NCBI RefSeq assembly: GCF_013778505.1
Contig: NZ_JAAOWU010000009.1
Location: 124,001-188,000, forward strand
Length of the DNA: 64,000 nucleotides
Reading direction: 5' to 3'
Source: Pseudomonas sivasensis
GTDB taxonomy: Bacteria; Pseudomonadota; Gammaproteobacteria; Pseudomonadales; Pseudomonadaceae
Shown here: positions 59,191 to 64,000 of the stretch, one piece after another
Layout: each line of letters starts with the position of its first letter
Numbering within the stretch: position 1 is the first letter of the stretch
Notes under the pieces: generated by a model
Databases searched by the model: none
What the model was told of the DNA's origin: nothing
The model's input: only the letters and a program-made list of their open reading frames with translations
Translations under genes and position numbers: made by a program

Positions 59191-60289
59191 AAGATTTAAC
59201 CGTCACGTACTTGAGAAGAAAGTCGCTGTTTTCCGCGGGGCCGCGGTACACCTCAATGGCATCCGCCGGCAGCGCTTGGTCCACGTAGGTTTCTACCGAG
59301 GACACATGAATGGCTTTAAGGCCCGGGTGGTTGATGAAGCTCTGCAGCGCCGCGACTTCCGCGCTGCTGGCGCCGCCCATGCGCCAGGATTGTTCGAGCA
59401 CGCCACTGCGACGCTGGCCGTGGCTATCCAAGCCTTGAACGATGTCGTAGTTGCGCCGTGAGGCATAGAAGCCGGGGTAGGCTTCATCAGCTGCCGTGTC
59501 GAAGACCTGCGCTTGCTCGATGGCCAGGCGTACGTCCTCGGGCAGATCGAGCTTAAGCAAGTCTTCGTAATAACCGGGTACGACCAGCAGCTCGGATCCC
59601 CCATAGACACCTTCGCCCTCCCCATCTTCGGTCAGGTATTGCTCGCCGCAATAGCTGAACACGTGATCGCCGATAAAACTCTGGCCCACGCTATGGGTGA
59701 CCACATCATGCAGGTCCTGCTCCAACACCACGCCTTCGTCGAACAACTGCATAGCCTCAGGCCGCGCCAGCACGTCTTTGAAGGCATCGAGGCTGTGGAT
59801 AACTTCCTGGCCGCGTCCAGCGCAGGCGTGCACTGGTTTCAGGCGAATGGGCCCGTCGTTGAGCAAATGGGTGGCAGCGGGCAGTGCGTCCTTGAGCGCG
59901 AATACACTGAGGCCTTCCAACACGACTTTTTTTACCCGCTCGCAGAACAACGGCGACCATCCCTCTGGCGCCTTGGCCTCAGGGCTTAGCAAGCCATGAC
60001 TGATGGCTTTGGTGCAGATGAAGTCGTGATCGACATAGCCGCCCCACAGATCTTCGGGGCCTTTGACGTTAAGGGCGCGGGCCTGCGCCGGGCCCACAAG
60101 GGTTTGCGTGGGCAGTAAATACAGCTCACGGCCAGCATGTTTTTGCGGATCGTAGCTGCCGCCGAATTTAAGCCCCAGAATTTGCGCCAGCCAGCGGGCC
60201 AGGGCGAGGTTTGTGTCCACTTCATGCTGAGGTGCGCCCTCTCGTGTGGAGTAAGCGACCACCCATTTTTTGCGTTGTGTCGGGGTCAT
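59180..60289 (-). CDS. DUF3182 family protein (ATP-grasp-like)
   Basis: The 369-residue product starts MTPTQRKKWVVAYSTREGAPQHE and fits DUF3182. It has an ATP-grasp-like middle (RLKPVHACAGRGQEVIHSLD, then GVVLEQDLHDVVTHSVGQSF) and a C-terminal ASRRNYDIVQGLDSHGQRRSGVLEQSWRMGGASSAEVAAL. The biochemical role is unknown. An ATP-grasp ligase would join a carboxylate to an amine or thiol, and the coupled hydrolase could release the product; this is speculative. The start at 60289 is preferred; a 12-codon upstream extension is possible. Confidence 0.83.
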   Translation of the reverse strand: MTPTQRKKWVVAYSTREGAPQHEVDTNLALARWLAQILGLKFGGSYDPQKHAGRELYLLPTQTLVGPAQARALNVKGPEDLWGGYVDHDFICTKAISHGLLSPEAKAPEGWSPLFCERVKKVVLEGLSVFALKDALPAATHLLNDGPIRLKPVHACAGRGQEVIHSLDAFKDVLARPEAMQLFDEGVVLEQDLHDVVTHSVGQSFIGDHVFSYCGEQYLTEDGEGEGVYGGSELLVVPGYYEDLLKLDLPEDVRLAIEQAQVFDTAADEAYPGFYASRRNYDIVQGLDSHGQRRSGVLEQSWRMGGASSAEVAALQSFINHPGLKAIHVSSVETYVDQALPADAIEVYRGPAENSDFLLKYVTVKSYDG

Positions 60290-60460
60290 GCGTCCCCCTT
60301 GGCCGTCCGGCCATGTGTGTATCAAGAAGGCTGCAGGGATCAGGCCAAAACACGGAGGGGCGGGACCGGTTTGAAATCAATCAGTTACTGAAAAACCGAT
60401 GGCATTTGGCCTGTTTTATTCTGCACGACGAGGCGTCAAGTGCGCGGCGTTCTGCACGAT

Positions 60461-61420
60461 TCACACGCCAAAACGGCTGCGATAATCACTGGGCGCCAGA
60501 CCTGTGATTTTCTTGAAAATGGCGCGAAAGGCGCTGGGATCCTGATAGCCCACGGTCCAGGCGATATGGTCGATGGTGCCGTTGGTGAACTCCAACATCT
60601 GCCGCGCCTTGCCCACACGCAGGTGCTGGCAGTATTCGGTGGGTTTCAAGCCAGTGGCGCCGCGAAAGCGCCGCAGGAAAGTACGTTCTTCCAACCCCGC
60701 CTCTTGCGCCATGGTCGCGACGGACACATCTACCGCCCCGCTGGCTTGCAACCAATGTTGGACCTTGAGAATGGCCGCGTCGCCATGACCGAGGATCGGC
60801 GCAAAGTTACTGCCGCACTGGCTGGCGCTGTCGCTGTGTTCGATGACCAAGAACCGCGCGGTGTCGGCAGCGATGCTCGGCCCCATGAGACGGTCAACCA
60901 GACGCAGGCCCAGTTCGGACCACGCCATCAGCCCGGCCGTAGTAATCAGGTCGCCGTCATCGACAATAGGTTTGTCCGCCTCCAGGCGCACGGAGGGGTA
61001 ACGTGCGGCAAAAGACTTGGCGGAAGACCAATGGGTAGTAGCGCTGCGCCCATCCAGCAAGCCACTGCGCGCCAGCATGATCGAGCCGATACAGACGCCA
61101 CCGAGTACGGTCCCCGTCGCGTGCTGCTGACGAAGCCACTCCAGCAGCGCAGGCGGCGCTTGTTCTTCGGTGAACTCACCAATCGACGGGGGCACCAGCA
61201 CGGCCATCATCGGCTGGTCGGGGCCTGGGTGGCTGTCGAATACCCTTTTCGGCGAGCCATCGGCACTTACCTGCCAATGACTGATACGCAGCAGCGGCAG
61301 TTGTGCAGACTGATGCTCGGCCGCAATCCGGTTGGCCACGCCGAACAGGTCGGTCAGGCCATGCACGGCGGCCAATTGCGCCCCTTCGTAGATCAACACG
61401 CCCAGCTCAACAACAGCCAT
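60461..61420 (-). CDS. GlxA-family transcriptional regulator (DJ-1/PfpI plus AraC HTH)
   Basis: The 319-residue product has an N-terminal DJ-1/PfpI-like domain (ELGVLIYEGAQLAAVHGLTDLF; GVCIGSIMLARSGLLDGRSATTHWSSAKSF) and a C-terminal AraC DNA-binding domain (ERTFLRRFRGATGLKPTEYCQHLRVGKARQMLE, then VGYQDPSAFRAIFKKITGLAPSDYRSRF). The usual nucleophile Cys is kept in GVCIGS. It is divergent from a cysteine hydrolase with 96 bases between, so regulation of that gene is likely. ATG 61420 is chosen over 61456. Confidence 0.9.
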   Translation of the reverse strand: MAVVELGVLIYEGAQLAAVHGLTDLFGVANRIAAEHQSAQLPLLRISHWQVSADGSPKRVFDSHPGPDQPMMAVLVPPSIGEFTEEQAPPALLEWLRQQHATGTVLGGVCIGSIMLARSGLLDGRSATTHWSSAKSFAARYPSVRLEADKPIVDDGDLITTAGLMAWSELGLRLVDRLMGPSIAADTARFLVIEHSDSASQCGSNFAPILGHGDAAILKVQHWLQASGAVDVSVATMAQEAGLEERTFLRRFRGATGLKPTEYCQHLRVGKARQMLEFTNGTIDHIAWTVGYQDPSAFRAIFKKITGLAPSDYRSRFGV

Positions 61421-61516
61421 TGTCAGTTTTCCCCCTGTTATTGTCGGTGCAGCCAATCCCCGGCGCCGGCGCCAGCTAAGATACTGGGCCCATCAACCCA
61501 TCACGAGGCAATACCC

Positions 61517-62080
61517 ATGGCCAAGCAAGCGCTCATCCTAATCGATATCCAGAACGACTACTTCCCCCAGGGCAAGTGGCCGCTTGATGGTGTGGAAGCT
61601 GCGGCGGACAAGGCTGCGCAGGTGCTCAAGGCGTTCCGCCAGGCAGGTGATGCGGTGATTCATGTGCGCCATGAATTCACGTCCGAAGATGCACCGTTCT
61701 TCACGCCTGGGTCACAAGGCGCGCAGTTGCATCCAAAGGTACTGAACGAAAGCAATGAGCCTGTGGTGCTTAAACATTTCGTGAACTCGTTTCGTGAAAC
61801 CAATCTGCGCGCCTTGCTGGAACAACGCAGCATCACCGAACTGGTGGTGGTCGGCAGCATGAGCCATATGTGCGTCGATGCCGTGGTGCGGGCCGCAGCG
61901 GATCTGGGCTACAAGGTCACGGTGATTCATGATGCCTGCGCCACCCGCGATCAGGAGTTCAACGGGCAGGTGATTCCGGCCGCGCAGGTGCATGGCGCGT
62001 ACATGGCCTCGTTGGCGTTTGGGTATGCGGGCGTGGTGTCGGCGGAGGAGTATTTGAAGGCGCAAGCAGCGGCGGCGTAA
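61517..62080 (+). CDS. Cysteine hydrolase, isochorismatase family
   Basis: The 187-residue product has the isochorismatase fold and triad: Asp in LILIDIQNDYF, Lys in VLKHFVNSF, and Cys in GSMSHMCVDAVVRAAADLGY. Substrates in this family include nicotinamide, ureidoacrylate and isochorismate; none can be assigned here. The divergent GlxA-type regulator often controls such genes and may sense the substrate. CACGAGG is a fair ribosome site before ATG 61517. A large reading frame that spans the regulator in antisense is not real upstream of this ATG. Confidence 0.9.
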   Translation: MAKQALILIDIQNDYFPQGKWPLDGVEAAADKAAQVLKAFRQAGDAVIHVRHEFTSEDAPFFTPGSQGAQLHPKVLNESNEPVVLKHFVNSFRETNLRALLEQRSITELVVVGSMSHMCVDAVVRAAADLGYKVTVIHDACATRDQEFNGQVIPAAQVHGAYMASLAFGYAGVVSAEEYLKAQAAAA

Positions 62081-62100
62081 ACGCTGCTTGCCTGGGTGTT

Positions 62101-62862
62101 TTAGCGGGTCGCGATAATAAAGAGGCGCGGGAACGGCAGTAACACGGTGCCATCGGCCAGGGCTGGATACGCCTGGGCAATCCGCGCCTGATATTCCTGT
62201 AGAAAGGCGGCTTTTTCACCATCGGTCAAAGGCGCAAGGAATGGACGTAATCCCGTGCCCTTGAACCACTCCACCACAGCCCCGTGATCCGCCAACGGGT
62301 GCAGGTAGGTCGTGCGCCATACGTCAACGGCAGCGCAGTGCTTGCTCAGCAACTCGTAGTAGTAGCTCGCCGCGTACCGCTCATTGTGTTTGACCGTACC
62401 AAGCTTTGCAGACCACGGGCCCTCAGCCGCGACTTCACGCGCAAGCCGGTGTGCAGGCTCATCGAGGTTGTCCGGGGTTTGCACTGCCAGCGTGCCGCCG
62501 GGCGTCAGTTGGTTGACCAGATGAGGGTAAAGCGTGCTGTGGTTGGGCACCCATTGCAGCGAAGCGTTGGCCAGGATCACGTCGAATTTTTGCGCGGGAC
62601 TCCAGGCGCCGATATCGGCCAGTTCAAAGCTCAATTCCGGCAGGCGTTTGCGGGCGTCGATCAACATATCGTCGGAGCTGTCCATGCCGATGACATGTGC
62701 TTGAGGGAAGCGCTCGGCCAGCACTTCAGTGGAGTTGCCAGGGCCGCACCCCAGGTCAACGGCGGTTTTCACGTCACTATTTGGAATGGCTGCAACCAAG
62801 TCACGGACCGGACGGGTGCGTTGTTGCTCGAACATCGTGTACTGCTTGGCAGACCAGGTCAT
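62101..62862 (-). CDS. tam: Trans-aconitate 2-methyltransferase
   Basis: Tam methylates trans-aconitate with SAM, removing a side product that inhibits aconitase. The 253-residue product begins MTWSAKQYTMFEQQRTRPVRDLV and has a SAM site (AVDLGCGPGNSTEVLAERFP), then VIGMDSSDDMLIDARKRLP and VILANASLQWVPNH, as in E. coli Tam. The length is normal. It faces the hydrolase end with 20 bases between and is likely monocistronic. Confidence 0.93.
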   Translation of the reverse strand: MTWSAKQYTMFEQQRTRPVRDLVAAIPNSDVKTAVDLGCGPGNSTEVLAERFPQAHVIGMDSSDDMLIDARKRLPELSFELADIGAWSPAQKFDVILANASLQWVPNHSTLYPHLVNQLTPGGTLAVQTPDNLDEPAHRLAREVAAEGPWSAKLGTVKHNERYAASYYYELLSKHCAAVDVWRTTYLHPLADHGAVVEWFKGTGLRPFLAPLTDGEKAAFLQEYQARIAQAYPALADGTVLLPFPRLFIIATR

Positions 62863-62951
62863 CGCGGCTTTCCTTGTTCTTTGGAAGGGGCTACAGCCTA
62901 AATCGTGTGACCCATGAGGACAAATGCCAGGGCCGGAGATCTTCTATGCCG

Positions 62952-63767
62952 TCATTTCATCCGCTTCAGAAAACTCATGTACGGATCGCCATTGAGGATG
63001 AAGTCTTCGCGCATCCGGCCGTCAAGCATGGGTTCAAGACTGGTAGGGGTGAGTAATTTGTGCTTTGGGAGACGAAACGCCTGTTCATGGTCCGAGTAGG
63101 TATACCGTTGGAAATGCAGTGCATTGCCTATCCAGTGGACGTCGTTGTAGAGGTAATGCCAGTTTTTGTCACTGGGCGTACTCAGGTAAAAAACCCCGTT
63201 CACATCTCGGGTAATTTCATACATCACAAAATTACTGGAGCTCCATTTGCCGACGTAGCGGTCCATACCCGGATGGTCGGGAATGGCTGGGGCAGCGACG
63301 AAATCACTGTCGGTGTAGGGCGTACTCCGGGCCTGCTCGGCCTTGAGCTGAGGGTAGCGTTCGCACACAGAATCGATGCTGTCGACTTTTTCAAGGTCGT
63401 ACCTGATTTCCATGCCATCCGTTCGGGAAGTGAACTGCATGGCCTCGGGAGAAAAGGTCAGCACCTTCAGCTCAATGGTTTTGGTCGGTAATATCATGTT
63501 GATTAAGTCCCCATTGTCAGCCACGGAATAAGCGACCACGTTCGTCGGTTCCCGAGTTGATTTCACGCAGTCGAAAGCGTGCATCAACAATTGGCCATCG
63601 GACCTGAACTCAGCCACGGTCGTTTGACCTTCGTTCAATGCCTGCATGGCCCAGAGGCCGACAATCAGGTTTTTAGAAGCCTTTGGCTCAGCGTGTAACG
63701 CGGTGCAGCCGGCCGCCAAAACGACGGCCAATACGTAGCGCAGCAGTGTGTTCGACACGATGTTCAT
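62952..63767 (-). CDS. Exported protein of unknown function (271 aa)
   Basis: I do not recognise this family. The product has a signal sequence with a possible lipobox (VVLAAGCTALHA; Cys21) and a mature part rich in beta strands (NLIVGLWAMQALNEGQTTVAEFRSDGQLLMHAF; IRYDLEKVDSIDSVCERYP; KWSSSNFVMYEITRDVNGVFYLSTPSDKNWHY). A conserved-looking GLW...W pattern recalls lipocalin-like small domains. GC content and codon use look lower than in its neighbours, which hints at later acquisition. It lies 114 bases from ssb, with a shared terminator between. Confidence 0.7.
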   Translation of the reverse strand: MNIVSNTLLRYVLAVVLAAGCTALHAEPKASKNLIVGLWAMQALNEGQTTVAEFRSDGQLLMHAFDCVKSTREPTNVVAYSVADNGDLINMILPTKTIELKVLTFSPEAMQFTSRTDGMEIRYDLEKVDSIDSVCERYPQLKAEQARSTPYTDSDFVAAPAIPDHPGMDRYVGKWSSSNFVMYEITRDVNGVFYLSTPSDKNWHYLYNDVHWIGNALHFQRYTYSDHEQAFRLPKHKLLTPTSLEPMLDGRMREDFILNGDPYMSFLKRMK

Positions 63768-63813
63768 CCATGACTGTGTGGGTCGGCGGTTCTCAATGCG
63801 AACCTACAAACAA

Positions 63814-63846
63814 AAAAGCCCCAAGAGCAGGGCTCATGGGGCTTTT
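63814..63846. terminator. Terminator hairpin between ssb and the unknown exported-protein gene
   Basis: AAAAGCCCC (63814-63822) and GGGGCTTTT (63838-63846) form a nine-base stem with T/A tracts on both strands. It most likely ends ssb transcription, which comes from the right on the minus strand, and could work both ways. Confidence 0.88.
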
Positions 63847-63880
63847 CGGGAAAGCTTAACGGATTGCTCCGAGCGATATC

Positions 63881-64000
63881 CTAGAAAGGAATATCGTCAT
63901 CAAAGCTATCGAAATCCGGAGCCGGTTGCGGAGCGGCCTGTTGTGGCGCCGGACGCGACTCACGCTGTGGCTGCTGGCTTGGCTGTGGACGCGACTGCTG
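63881..64000 (-). CDS. ssb: Single-stranded DNA-binding protein Ssb (3' end only)
   Basis: The last 39 codons and the TAG stop are present; the gene continues beyond the window. The residues seen are a Gln/Pro-rich tail (QPSQQPQRESRPAPQQ) ending in the acidic tip DFDSFDDDIPF. That tip is diagnostic of bacterial SSB and recruits partners such as RecQ, PriA and exonuclease I. The OB-fold domain lies outside. Confidence 0.95.
   Translation of the reverse strand, partial: QQSRPQPSQQPQRESRPAPQQAAPQPAPDFDSFDDDIPF

Noticed and set aside
60440..61516. Long plus-strand extension of the cysteine hydrolase frame
   Set aside because: The extension is antisense to the GlxA-type regulator; the hydrolase domain begins at ATG 61517.

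Overview
The window looks like chromosome of a fluorescent Pseudomonas (P. fluorescens group). The protein sequences, the gene order (rodA-mrdA-rlmH-rsfS-nadD-proA; the eatR/exaC-eat-eutBC block; xseB-ispA-dxs; thiL-nusB-ribH-ribBA-ribE-ribD-nrdR; a zinc-type ABC cluster followed by oprG) and the REPIN repeats with a GTGGGAGGGGGCTTGC core all point there. GC content is high and coding is dense. I see no tRNA, rRNA, CRISPR array, IS element or integrated prophage. Most of the window is core genome, with accessory-looking genes at about 26-28 kb, 51-55 kb and 58-64 kb.

Layout. 1-5.8 kb: a minus-strand envelope and housekeeping run (proA, nadD, rsfS, rlmH, mrdA, rodA cut by the window edge). 5.9-12.8 kb: a DNA glycosylase, a DedA-PAP2 fusion, a Lon-N-domain protein, an LrgAB/CidAB pair, a MaoC hydratase, a lipoprotein fusing MORN repeats to a caspase-like C13 peptidase, and an NAD(P)-binding protein. 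12.9-15.2 kb: a YceK-like lipoprotein, ubiX and mpl. 15.3-22.8 kb: the ethanolamine module. The enhancer-binding protein EatR faces exaC-eat-eutB-eutC across a 272-bp region holding a textbook sigma-54 promoter and repeated inverted motifs; a Crc/Hfq-type A-rich motif lies at the eat ribosome site. 22.9-25.8 kb: a GNAT protein, DedA, mtfA and ppa. 26-27.8 kb: a LexA-like S24 regulator, a candidate structured small RNA with its own promoter and terminator, and ycaC. 28-31.2 kb: xseB-ispA-dxs (isoprenoid precursors). 31.4-34.1 kb: a BtuB-like receptor converging on a BtuF-like binding protein. 34.1-41.5 kb: ribA, thiL, nusB and the riboflavin genes ending at nrdR.

41.6-48 kb: a lipoprotein, a methyltransferase and a CnoX/YbbN-type thioredoxin. 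These are followed by a four-gene cluster (His-rich protein, ABC ATPase, FtsX-like permease, DUF3299) behind a probable Zur box, then an OmpW/OprG porin behind a probable Anr box. 48.1-51.2 kb: an RmlD-like protein and a large MscS channel. 51.3-55.2 kb: an uncharacterised envelope operon (OmpA-like lipoprotein, five-TM protein with an Ala-Pro repeat, VWA-like secreted protein), the best candidate here for an undescribed system. 55.4-58.4 kb: ybhP-clsB-ybhN-type phospholipid genes. 58.4-64 kb: an alpha/beta hydrolase with a DUF3182 protein, a GlxA-type regulator facing a cysteine hydrolase, tam, an unknown exported protein, and the 3' end of ssb.

Connections. Ethanolamine ammonia-lyase (EutBC) needs adenosylcobalamin, and the window also carries cobalamin-type uptake genes. 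Pathway genes for flavin, isoprenoid and thiamine pyrophosphate synthesis are grouped. The envelope is heavily represented (PBP2/RodA, Mpl, LrgAB, MscS, OmpA-like, cardiolipin synthase). Calls rest on reading the translations and motifs; no database search was run.
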